Shown one piece after another: positions 19,201-26,266 of a DNA stretch of 64,000 nucleotides. The notes below the pieces were generated by a model, which worked only from the letters and a program-made list of their open reading frames with translations, did not search any database and was not told the DNA's origin. Source of the DNA: Thermodesulfobacteriota bacterium (GTDB taxonomy: Bacteria > Desulfobacterota > WTBG01 > CAIYCZ01 > CAIRTM01); assembly GCA_028278025.1 (NCBI GenBank), contig JANQFE010000004.1, positions 1-64,000 on the forward strand. The letters run 5' to 3'. The position numbers and the translations under genes were made by a program. Each line of letters opens with the position of its first letter. Within the stretch, counting starts at the first letter, position 1.

Positions 19201-19536
19201 TACGATCATAAGCTGTACTGCCTTGATGCACAAACAGGCGAACACAAATGGAATTTCACGACAGGCGGCTATATTATTTCCTCACCGGCAGTATCTGATG
19301 GGCATATCTATTTCGGCAGTGCTGATAATATTTTTTATTGCCTGAATGCACAAACAGGTGTGTCCGTATGGGAGTTTGCAACCAACTACTGGATTTATGC
19401 ATCCCCGGTTGTTGCAAACGGGTACGCATACATAGGAAGTGCAGATAAAAAGATGTACTGTATTTTTTCAGAACCGGATGATACCGGCAGTTGGCCAATG
19501 TTCAAACATAATCCGGCCCGGACCGGTGTTAACTGA
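16264..19536 (+). CDS. large exported mosaic protein with MopE-like region and PQQ-type propeller
   Basis: The ATG at 16264 gives 1090 residues with a signal peptide (KKQYRRK, hydrophobic core, AGTVQGALE) and an AGG ribosome site; the longer frame from 16198 precedes the predicted transcription start. Approximate domains: SdrD-like B module (39-100, FDNNANGIKDDMDPAIEG), Ig-like module (146-241), Gly/Thr/Pro linker (242-303), cohesin-like beta-sandwich (305-450), Cys/Asp-rich MopE-like metal-binding repeats (460-660, CDGLDNDCDNETDE), PKD/Ig-like module (668-752), and eight 40-residue beta-propeller repeats of the BamB/PQQ kind (754-1075). Eight D-N-x-S/T sites occur. It is probably cell-surface or secreted. 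The role is unknown; adhesion or metal binding are possibilities. Confidence 0.85.
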   Translation: MKKQYRRKCIVFIALVIVVTGATAGTVQGALELHGKKSGSVSGHCFFDNNANGIKDDMDPAIEGLYVSLERFFAFIPGKTVKTATNANGYYEFSGLRSGFYRITCHLEQNHESKNKNSALTWIGFVRNSKVIDFSIHAQKNSTANITVSISAEPDTIYQGELATLQWQAVGADSVSIDQGIGEVPAQQQSSHNPHNSDEISPNVIAGSLQVKPAATITYTITGRTNTGERALDSITITVVAEKPPPGLTTTTVGSEDDAAGDPATGTDDNPGGSGGGGGSSSGEPGSTTTTPQQNQPVCEEDDSGMLDIAKSFYARDKNTVVHTVRVNNAPHEVFSFAFAVTYDAALLDFLAAVQGDCVESYAFIECSGDTSGVVFCEGITDEADMIKSGDNCSIVDFHFEILREPCPSGMCPGILAIESAEGGFTGWVTSKGCFCCSDNCTDNNTRACPNQNGVCAGTEEICFGAVWSGCRYSDNAAYQDQESMCFDELDNDCDGRSDDNDTDCLAGYHFEAECSDGIDNDGDNMTDCADSDCEGAGSDEDRCFTGEVGVCAQGTMRCSHGELVCVRDADPTPELCDGLDNDCDNETDENFLLGDNCTVGMGICRRAGLYTCSDNGSAVCDALPGEPEIERCSDSIDNDCDGLIDCQDAHCAGDPACNLPPSASIFDPADGRMFVETESISFRGSATDSEDGVLSGSSLVWSSNKDGVIGTGTEFITNNLSRGIHTITLTATDTGGGQGTDSITLTIGVIGEPVWSFATDGYIESSAVLYGGYVYVGSYDGKVYCLDTQNGSTIWEFETGGIIRSSPTIAGNYLYVGSGDSFVYCLNALTGAPIWSFATGDMVNSSPAVSGGYVYIGSGDHKLYCLNAQTGQLQWAFTTGYWIHSSPAVSGGYVYIGSDDNKLYCLNAATGSIVWEFSAAQWIQSSPAVSSEYVYVGCDDNKLYCLNAHTGSINWEFETGGNVQSSPAIADGNLYIGSYDHKLYCLDAQTGEHKWNFTTGGYIISSPAVSDGHIYFGSADNIFYCLNAQTGVSVWEFATNYWIYASPVVANGYAYIGSADKKMYCIFSEPDDTGSWPMFKHNPARTGVN
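18525..19484 (+). repeat. eight in-frame 120-bp repeats coding propeller blades
   Basis: Landmarks of the form TAT(G/A)T(C/G)GGCAG recur at exactly 120-bp steps (18600, 18720, 18840, 18960, 19080, 19200, 19320, 19440), and AAGCTGTACTGCCT recurs in several units. Each unit codes 40 residues with the pattern W-x-F-x-T-G ... SSPAVS-GGYVYIGS-D-K-YCLNA-TG. The absence of any indel over eight units indicates either recent amplification or strict blade length. Confidence 0.85.
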
Positions 19537-19576
19537 ACTAGCACAGTGTGACACTTAAATTTGTTGGTATGCTTTA

Positions 19577-19689
19577 GTGAGGGTCTTTGTTTTTGATTGC
19601 TGCGGGCTATGTGCTCGCTGGAATGACCGTCTTTATAGTATAGGCAATTGCTCGCAGCGCCCTTGCTGCTCAAAACCAAAGACCCTCAC
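19577..19689. repeat. cruciform element, copy 1
   Basis: A 13-bp perfect inverted repeat (GTGAGGGTCTTTG, 19577-19589, with 19677-19689) encloses a second stem GCTGCG/CGCAGC (19599-19604 with 19653-19658). The loop CGCTGGAATGAC..GTATAG and the right arm CCTTGCTGCTCAAA recur in the element at 42977-43099. It lies 40 nt after the stop of the large exported protein and could act as its transcription terminator, but no U-tract follows. Confidence 0.55.
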
Positions 19690-19768
19690 CGATGAACTGA
19701 TAAATTAAAGTGTCATGAACTACTAGCATGTTAAAAAACGATTTAAAGCATCTACATAATTTGAGAAT

Positions 19769-21436
19769 ATGGCAGTCCGGTTGATTGATCTGCGTTTGCA
19801 GAAACATAAAGAAATATTTACGGAAGCACCTGATAAAAGTAATCTGCATCCGGTTGGTCGGATCAAAACCGATCGCGGCTGGCAAACAGTAGATTCACCG
19901 TATGACCCATGTGGTGAAGTACGTCGCGCTATAAGTAAAAAGGTTATGAAAGGGTCGCACATCCTTGTTCTTGGTGCCGGATCAGGCTTTTTAGCATCTG
20001 AACTTCTTAAAACGGGTAAGCACACGATAATTTTAATAACCGGGAGTTTGCAACTGGGCAAAAAAAATGCCGAGTTGTTCAGGACATGTGCTAACGGTTC
20101 AATACATTGTACCGTAATTGTCGCTTCACAACTGAGTGATAGCCTGATCACATACCTCCAGGACCACTTAAAGGATAAAAAGGAATATAACATTCTTTAC
20201 CATCCGCGTGAAACAAACATATATCCGGCATTGTTCGGCCCCCTGGCACTTTTTTTAGAGAGTATTTTTTTGCCTTTTACTAAGAAATCATCAATCCCCC
20301 CTCGAAAAGTGCTGCTGGCCTGCTCAGGACAGCTGTTTGAGCCTGAATTGCATAATGAACTTATCCTCAGGGGGATAGAGGTTGCACAAGTTGATGCGTT
20401 TACAAGCAGGCACATTACCCACCGGCAGGCATGGCAGCAGATAAGAAAATACCAGCCTGATCTGGTGCTCTCAACAAACAACAAAGGTTCTGATACCTTC
20501 GGCTATATTCCGCAAGCGTGCAGCCTGGCCGGAATCAAATGGGCAACATGGTTTCTTGACCAGCCCAAATTTTCTGTTAGCGAACACGAGATAACCGATC
20601 AACAGAAACGTTTTGCATTTTGTTGGGATATTGCCGGTGTTGAAGCGTGCAATGAACTCAAATTCGGAGCAGCAGAGTTACTGCCTCTGGCTACAAATAC
20701 AAAGCATTTTACACCAGGCGACGGCAAGAGTTTTTTACATGGAAAGATTGTATATGTCGGGAGTCCGTCTTTCGGCAATGAAAGAAAATATTTTGCCGGT
20801 TTACTCAGAGACCCCAAGGCACATCTGATTGCAAAAGCCTTTGAGCAGCAGATATGGCAGGAGCGCACCCTGCCGACTCACGATGCAATGGTACAAATGA
20901 TTACTTCTTACGGATTATGTGATCATTTTACGGGCAATACACTAAAACGTTTACCTGCTTTTGCACTGTTTAAAGCAAATCTGTCTTACAGGATTGCTGC
21001 TCTGACATATATTGCCGACCTGCAGCCGATTGTATACGGGGATGGATGGCAGGGTTTGCTTCCTGAAACCATTCAGCTGCACGGCTATGCAGATTACTAT
21101 AGAGATCTGCGCAGCATTTATCGCTCTGATGCAGTACATCTGTCTCTTACTCATCTGCAAATGCGGCATTACCCTAATCAAAGAATTTTTGACGCAGGCG
21201 CTTGCAGCAGAATTGTTCTTGGTGAAAGACTTGATGGCTGGCATGAACTCTTCGGCAATGAATTTGATGATCTTACTTTCAAAGATTTTAAGGAACTTTA
21301 TGAGAAAGCGCTGATGCTGAAAAACTGTGCAAGAAAGAGAAAAAAAATCGGTGAGTCCCTTCGTGACCTTATATTACGAAAACACACGATTGCCGATAGA
21401 ATCGATAGCATGTTTGATGTGCTTGGTACTGCCTGA
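19769..21436 (+). CDS. Maf-N-like/CgeB-type glycosyltransferase fusion
   Basis: 555 residues. The N-terminal part (about 25-150) contains GWQTVDSPYDPCGEVRRAI and ILVLGAGSGFLASEL, matching the N-terminal region of Maf motility-accessory proteins and a Rossmann loop. From about 180 the protein resembles CgeB/Glyco_trans_1_2 enzymes: LRGIEVAQVDAF, KYQPDLVLSTNNKG, WATWFLDQPKF, LPLATNTKHF and KIVYVGSPSFGNERK, ending with the receptor-like RIFDAGACSRIVLGE segment. Two homologues with the same layout lie at 29698 and 33066. It is the first gene of the glycosylation island; a role in flagellin or surface-protein glycosylation is inferred from context. There is no strong ribosome site at this ATG. Confidence 0.78.
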   Translation: MAVRLIDLRLQKHKEIFTEAPDKSNLHPVGRIKTDRGWQTVDSPYDPCGEVRRAISKKVMKGSHILVLGAGSGFLASELLKTGKHTIILITGSLQLGKKNAELFRTCANGSIHCTVIVASQLSDSLITYLQDHLKDKKEYNILYHPRETNIYPALFGPLALFLESIFLPFTKKSSIPPRKVLLACSGQLFEPELHNELILRGIEVAQVDAFTSRHITHRQAWQQIRKYQPDLVLSTNNKGSDTFGYIPQACSLAGIKWATWFLDQPKFSVSEHEITDQQKRFAFCWDIAGVEACNELKFGAAELLPLATNTKHFTPGDGKSFLHGKIVYVGSPSFGNERKYFAGLLRDPKAHLIAKAFEQQIWQERTLPTHDAMVQMITSYGLCDHFTGNTLKRLPAFALFKANLSYRIAALTYIADLQPIVYGDGWQGLLPETIQLHGYADYYRDLRSIYRSDAVHLSLTHLQMRHYPNQRIFDAGACSRIVLGERLDGWHELFGNEFDDLTFKDFKELYEKALMLKNCARKRKKIGESLRDLILRKHTIADRIDSMFDVLGTA

Positions 21437-21462
21437 ATATATAACCGGAAGGGTAATATGTG

Positions 21463-23211
21463 ATGTTTAGTGCTCAAAAGGCTGATAAACTACAAAAACT
21501 TTTCAAAGAAAAGAGATATAACCGGCTTCATAAAAGATTGTTACGCACCTTTGATGAATTTAATAAAAAAGTATATGCGGGTTTTTCAAAGCATACCCTG
21601 CAGGAAATTGATCGTTTTATTGATGTATTCTTTTATCTTTTGAGCAAAAAAGAATTTATACTGGGCCACTACCATAGAAGATACTTACAGTACGTAACAC
21701 TGCTGGAAAACTTAACGTTTTTATCATCATATACATCGACAACATCGCTATTAAAGACACTGTGCCGCCACTCAGACAGCGAAATATATAAAATTCTATT
21801 GCTGCTCAATATGAGAATAAAGATTGATTTTGAGCTGGTTGATGATCTTTTTAAGCAGGATAGTGTTTTGGGTTCATACTGGCTATATTGCGTATATGCA
21901 CGTCATTGTTTTTTCAATACCCTTGTAGCCGACAACCTTAAAATTCTTCAACAAAGGTTGATTAATTATAATCTGCATCCTTTTAAAAATATCTGCTCTG
22001 TTTACTTTAATGCTACCTATGTAAATCCGGCAAACCACCTGGAAGTTAGAAAAAAAATAAATGATACTATTAAAGAAAAAATAGTTTTTACGCAAGTTGA
22101 AAACGTATCAGAGCATAACCTGAAGCCAAAGATTGCAATTCTGTCAAAAAACTGGGTTAGAGACAGTGCAGTGAGAAAATGTATTGGTGCATTCATAAAA
22201 AATTTGAAAGACGATTATGTGCTCTCGCTTATCCAAATCAACGGATCCGGCAGCTTAAAAACACCTCAATACTTTACAAATATGTATAACATTACCACTA
22301 ACGGTATGCATATTGACTATTCATCCATTGTAAAAAACGATTTTAATATTATTATTTTTCCCGATATCGGTCTTAACACTGAATCGCTTTTGCTTTCAAA
22401 TCTGCGTATGGCTCCTGTTCAAATTTCAATGTATGGACACCCTGTGAGCAGTGCATCAAAAGAAATAGACTTTTTTTTTGTTGGCAACCTTTCAGAGACG
22501 GAACAAGTTAGACAGCACTACACAGAAAAAGTAGTACCTATAAAAGGACCGGGCATGAATTCCATGCGTCCCCCGGTAGATCGTCCAAGCTTTAGAGAAA
22601 AATCTGCATGTCTTGCTGATAAGAAGATACATATTTTTGTTTCATCATCTGCTCCTAAAATTAACTCCCTGATAAAACATTACTGGAAAAGGATTGTAGA
22701 TGAAGCTCAAGAGAAAATAAAGCTTCACTTTTTACCGGGAAATGCCGCAATGCAGGAAATTTCAGTTCTTCGTTATGAGATGGAAGATTTAATCGGCAGA
22801 ACAAATGTCACTATTCACCGCTATAAGCACTATGGGCAGTACATGAATGTCATAAAAAAATGTGATCTTGCAATCGGATCTTATCACTACGGAGATTTTA
22901 ACAGGGTAATTGATGCCCTGTGGATGGGAACACCTTTTATAGCAGTACAGGGTGTCTGCGGCTATCAGAATACGGGGGCAGCTGCTTTGAGGGCTGTTGA
23001 GCTTGATGAGTTAATTGTCTCGGATCTTGATGAGTACGTTTCAAAAACAATCGAGCTGATTACTGACTCTCAGCGCAGGAAACAACTGCAGCACAAGATC
23101 CTCAGGTACAACTTAGTCGACAGGCTGATTAATAACAAATGCTATATTCAGGACTTTAAGGAAAAGATCAATAACCTTATTGATCTATCTGTACTGCCTA
23201 AGGCCGTATGA
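21463..23211 (+). CDS. GT41-family, HMW1C-like protein glycosyltransferase
   Basis: 582 residues from ATG 21463 (a GTG at 21460 is an equally placed alternative; GGAAGGG precedes both). The N-terminal 200 residues are helical. The C-terminal half carries the GT41 signature: APVQISMYGHPVSSASKEID (about 325-345), a KVVPIKGPGMNSMRPP stretch, KIHIFVSSSAPKIN, and GDFNRVIDALWMGTPFIAVQG near the UDP-sugar site. The GHP and following segments resemble HMW1C-type N-glycosyltransferases more than TPR-bearing O-GlcNAc transferases; no TPR array is seen. Such enzymes glycosylate Asn in N-x-S/T in the cytoplasm. Substrate here unknown: flagellin and the D-N-x-S/T-rich exported proteins are candidates. Confidence 0.72.
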   Translation: MFSAQKADKLQKLFKEKRYNRLHKRLLRTFDEFNKKVYAGFSKHTLQEIDRFIDVFFYLLSKKEFILGHYHRRYLQYVTLLENLTFLSSYTSTTSLLKTLCRHSDSEIYKILLLLNMRIKIDFELVDDLFKQDSVLGSYWLYCVYARHCFFNTLVADNLKILQQRLINYNLHPFKNICSVYFNATYVNPANHLEVRKKINDTIKEKIVFTQVENVSEHNLKPKIAILSKNWVRDSAVRKCIGAFIKNLKDDYVLSLIQINGSGSLKTPQYFTNMYNITTNGMHIDYSSIVKNDFNIIIFPDIGLNTESLLLSNLRMAPVQISMYGHPVSSASKEIDFFFVGNLSETEQVRQHYTEKVVPIKGPGMNSMRPPVDRPSFREKSACLADKKIHIFVSSSAPKINSLIKHYWKRIVDEAQEKIKLHFLPGNAAMQEISVLRYEMEDLIGRTNVTIHRYKHYGQYMNVIKKCDLAIGSYHYGDFNRVIDALWMGTPFIAVQGVCGYQNTGAAALRAVELDELIVSDLDEYVSKTIELITDSQRRKQLQHKILRYNLVDRLINNKCYIQDFKEKINNLIDLSVLPKAV

Positions 23212-23232
23212 AATATAAAAAAGGTTGCGGCA

Positions 23233-25095
23233 ATGAATATACTGCTTCTGGGAAATGTACACTTTAAAGATTCGCTTGAGAAACTCGGCCACCGGGTAAC
23301 TGCCAAGGCCGGTGATCATGCTGAAATGTATGATCTAACACACTTTGATGGTGATCTTATTATACTGCATGAAACACTCGGCATGCGCGAATTGCCGCAT
23401 GGTGTGGAACGGACTGACGTTCCGACTGTTTTTTATAGTGTTGATGTACATTTAAATCTGTACTGGCACAAAGAGTATGCAAAATTGTTCGATTATGTGT
23501 TTGTTTCTCAAAAAGATTATGTGGACATGTTTGAGCATGAGCAGGTGTACTGGCTGCCCTGGTCCATAAACCCCGATATTTTCAGGGATTATGGCCAGGA
23601 GCGCAGCCGTGATATCGTTTTTGTCGGGACCATTGATGCGCAGCGGATAAAACGAAAGAGTATCATTGATGCATTAAAAAAAAGATTTCGTGTCAATGTA
23701 TATGGAACTGATCCTCACCAACGGATTGCCAGAAAAAAAATGGCACGATTATTTTCACAGGCCAAAATTATCCTGAATGAATCAATATACGGTGAAATCA
23801 ATTTCAGGACATTCGAGGCGCTGGCGTGTGGGGGCATGCTTTTAACGGAAAACGTTGCAAACGGTTTAGGTGAGCTCTTTATTGACGGTGAAGAGATAGT
23901 TACCTTTGATCATTGCAATCTTATTGAAAAGGCCGAATACTACCTGCACAACCATAAAAGGCGCAGGGAAATTGCTCAGCAGGGCATGCACAAACTGTTC
24001 ACGTTTCATACAGTACAACGAAGAGCCCAGGAAATGCTTGGTGTTCTTTATGACAAAAAATTTAAAAAACGTCAGAGAGACACAGAAGAGTTCATTCATT
24101 TCGGCAAGGCCCTCTATTTTACGGCTATGAAATTTCCGCGCTACCGGAATAGAAGACTTTCCAGGGCAGCTTTTTTCTTTAAAAAATCACAGACGTGCAG
24201 ACCGTCGGATTATGAATCAGCACTCTATCTCAGCCTGATACAGGCCTACAGAAAAGAATACACGAAGGCTAAAAATACTTTGCGCCCCTGGGTGAACAAA
24301 CAAAGTGATTCCATGCTCCAGGTAATCTTTGGTTTTCTTGAACTGGAATCGGGCTGCCCATCAGAAGCCGAATCATCCTTTAAAAAAGCCGGCCTGGAAA
24401 CGGGTTATGCCGACCTGAATTTCATGATTCAGGTCGGCAAATTGTATGAACAGCATGGTTACCTTCATGATATTGGTTTGCTGCATGACGGTACTATCCC
24501 GTTATATGCCATGCAATGCTATCTGCATACACCGACCCTGAAGGGTATTTTATGTGCAGCAAATCTTCACTACAAGCTCGGCATGCTTGAAGCGGCCAGT
24601 ATGCTCTATGAATCCGTCAGCAAGCATATCCCCGGGCGCAAAGCCTTACATATTAAATTGGCCCGCACCTATGTATATACCTACAGGTTCGGTTTGGCTA
24701 TTGATGTGTTACAAAAGATAGTACCTTTAAACGAGGTAGAACATTTAGACTTTCTGGCGCAGGATCAAAAAAGAATTCTTAAAAGTGCAATACGTATGAA
24801 TATGCAAGATTACAAAGGGGCAATAAATGAGATTATATCAATAAAAAGTGATGAGGCCTATATGCGCATTGGACATGCCTATATGCACCTGAATGATATA
24901 CCCAATGCGCTTTTCTATTACCAAAAAGCATGTAATAAACGGAGCTTTGATCCTGAGGTGCATGTTCTGCTGGGTAGGGCCTACCACAGGCTTGTCAATA
25001 TGCCGTATGCTGCGGAAAGGTTACAACACAGTTTGTCCCTCAAAGAGGATAGCTTTATTAGAAAACTCTATACTATTGGCCACAATGCTGCATAA
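23233..25095 (+). CDS. CgeB-type glycosyltransferase with C-terminal TPR repeats
   Basis: 620 residues. About 1-265 form a CgeB/DUF3880-like glycosyltransferase: MNILLLGNVHFKDSLEKLGH, FYSVDVHLNLYWHKEYAKLFDYVFV, WLPWSINPDIF, DIVFVGTIDAQRIKRKS and the acceptor-loop INFRTFEALACGGMLLTE. From about 330 to 620 a series of helical hairpins of TPR type follows (MRIGHAYMHLNDIPNALFYY, VLLGRAYHRLVNMPYAAERL). TPR tails on glycosyltransferases usually bind protein acceptors. It starts 21 nt after the GT41 gene, so the three genes 19769-25095 form one unit. Confidence 0.8.
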   Translation: MNILLLGNVHFKDSLEKLGHRVTAKAGDHAEMYDLTHFDGDLIILHETLGMRELPHGVERTDVPTVFYSVDVHLNLYWHKEYAKLFDYVFVSQKDYVDMFEHEQVYWLPWSINPDIFRDYGQERSRDIVFVGTIDAQRIKRKSIIDALKKRFRVNVYGTDPHQRIARKKMARLFSQAKIILNESIYGEINFRTFEALACGGMLLTENVANGLGELFIDGEEIVTFDHCNLIEKAEYYLHNHKRRREIAQQGMHKLFTFHTVQRRAQEMLGVLYDKKFKKRQRDTEEFIHFGKALYFTAMKFPRYRNRRLSRAAFFFKKSQTCRPSDYESALYLSLIQAYRKEYTKAKNTLRPWVNKQSDSMLQVIFGFLELESGCPSEAESSFKKAGLETGYADLNFMIQVGKLYEQHGYLHDIGLLHDGTIPLYAMQCYLHTPTLKGILCAANLHYKLGMLEAASMLYESVSKHIPGRKALHIKLARTYVYTYRFGLAIDVLQKIVPLNEVEHLDFLAQDQKRILKSAIRMNMQDYKGAINEIISIKSDEAYMRIGHAYMHLNDIPNALFYYQKACNKRSFDPEVHVLLGRAYHRLVNMPYAAERLQHSLSLKEDSFIRKLYTIGHNAA

Positions 25096-25212
25096 GGGAA
25101 TAGTATGTATTTAGTTAACTTTTTTGCCTGATACCGGAAAAAATATCCTGTATCAGGATAAGATAACCTGCCAAAAAATCTGCAACTATTTGTAATTACA
25201 CAAAAAAATACC

Positions 25213-25228
25213 CGGCACACTAATTGCT
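25213..25228 (+). promoter_or_regulatory. sigma-54-type promoter for the gpsA operon
   Basis: CGGCAC-N5-TTGCT with GG (25214-25215) and GC (25226-25227) exactly 10 nt apart fits the -24/-12 consensus. The predicted start near 25239 leaves a 37-nt leader before gpsA. A perfect 8-bp hairpin (CCTGATAC 25127-25134 with GTATCAGG 25150-25157) upstream separates this unit from the preceding gene. Confidence 0.6.
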
Positions 25229-25275
25229 TTTATAATTATCCGAAGAACTCTCAACTGTGTAAGGATGTGCGGAAC

Positions 25276-26253
25276 ATGAAGACTGTAATTATAGGTGCCG
25301 GTAATTGGGGAACAACCCTTGCAAGTATTTTTGCACAAAAACATGCTGTTTCATTATGGACAACAACGGCTGAGCAGGCCCAGAGTATAAATGAGCTTAA
25401 AGAAAATACAAAATACCTCAAGGGAATTGCCCTGCCGCCACAGGTAAGAGCTGTTAAGAAATTTTCGGAACCTGTTGACGAAGATGATATTGTGATCATC
25501 AGTGTACCCTCGAATCAGGTACGCAGTCTAGCCCGCGAGCTTCATACAACTGTCGGCAAACAGCCCCTGGTGTGTGCATCTAAAGGTTTCGAACATCAGT
25601 CATTTAAAACCATGAGTGAGGTAATTAATGATGAACTGCCGCAGTCACCAATAATAGTTTTTACCGGTCCGAATATTGCCCGTGAAGTCGCTGAAGGAAA
25701 ACCTACGAAAGCAGTACTGGCATCAAAGGATTTTGCTGCTGTAAAGCGAGTGGTGGAAGTTTTAAAAAATGACCTCATAACCTTCGAGATTTGTCGTGAT
25801 ATCAAGGGCGTAGAGCTCTGTGCAGCCCTCAAAGGTATAATAGCTATTGGTGTGGGCATTGCAGACGGACTTGGGCTGGGTAAAAACTTCACCGGTGTTC
25901 TCATGACCTATGGTCTCAGAGAATTTACCGAAATATCCGAGTTCTTAGGTATCTCTAAAAAGACAATATACGGTATTGCAGGGTTGGGTGATCTTATTGC
26001 CACCTGTTTAAGCCACAACAGTAGAAATAAAAAATTCGGCTACATGCTGGCAAAGGGAATTAACAGTACCGAGGCCTTGAAAAAAGTAGGCATGGTGGTT
26101 GAAGGAGTACAGATGGCCAAAACTATTTCGGAACTGGAAGATTTGAACATGCCCATTCCGCTTTTTTCTACTATATCAAAAATAATCTTTGAGCCCAATG
26201 GTCACATGCCAAACAGGTTTATTCAGTGTCTAACACACTATAAGTACAATTAG
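25276..26253 (+). CDS. gpsA: NAD(P)H-dependent glycerol-3-phosphate dehydrogenase
   Basis: 325 residues from ATG 25276 (AAGGA upstream; a GTG nine nt earlier is less likely). The Rossmann motif GAGNWGTTLA (about 8-17), the substrate loop VCASKGFEHQSFKTMSEV, the tract TGPNIAREVAEGKPT and the catalytic-region Lys in CAALKGIIAIGVGIADGLGLGKN, followed by GLGDLIATCLSHNSRNKKFG, identify GpsA. It reduces dihydroxyacetone phosphate to sn-glycerol-3-phosphate. Usually this feeds phospholipid synthesis; here it opens an operon whose next gene has cytidylyltransferase and CDP-glycerol transferase-like domains, so it may be dedicated to making CDP-glycerol. Whether a second gpsA exists elsewhere in the genome is not visible. 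Confidence 0.93.
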   Translation: MKTVIIGAGNWGTTLASIFAQKHAVSLWTTTAEQAQSINELKENTKYLKGIALPPQVRAVKKFSEPVDEDDIVIISVPSNQVRSLARELHTTVGKQPLVCASKGFEHQSFKTMSEVINDELPQSPIIVFTGPNIAREVAEGKPTKAVLASKDFAAVKRVVEVLKNDLITFEICRDIKGVELCAALKGIIAIGVGIADGLGLGKNFTGVLMTYGLREFTEISEFLGISKKTIYGIAGLGDLIATCLSHNSRNKKFGYMLAKGINSTEALKKVGMVVEGVQMAKTISELEDLNMPIPLFSTISKIIFEPNGHMPNRFIQCLTHYKYN

Positions 26254-26266
26254 GGAAAGCTGAACA

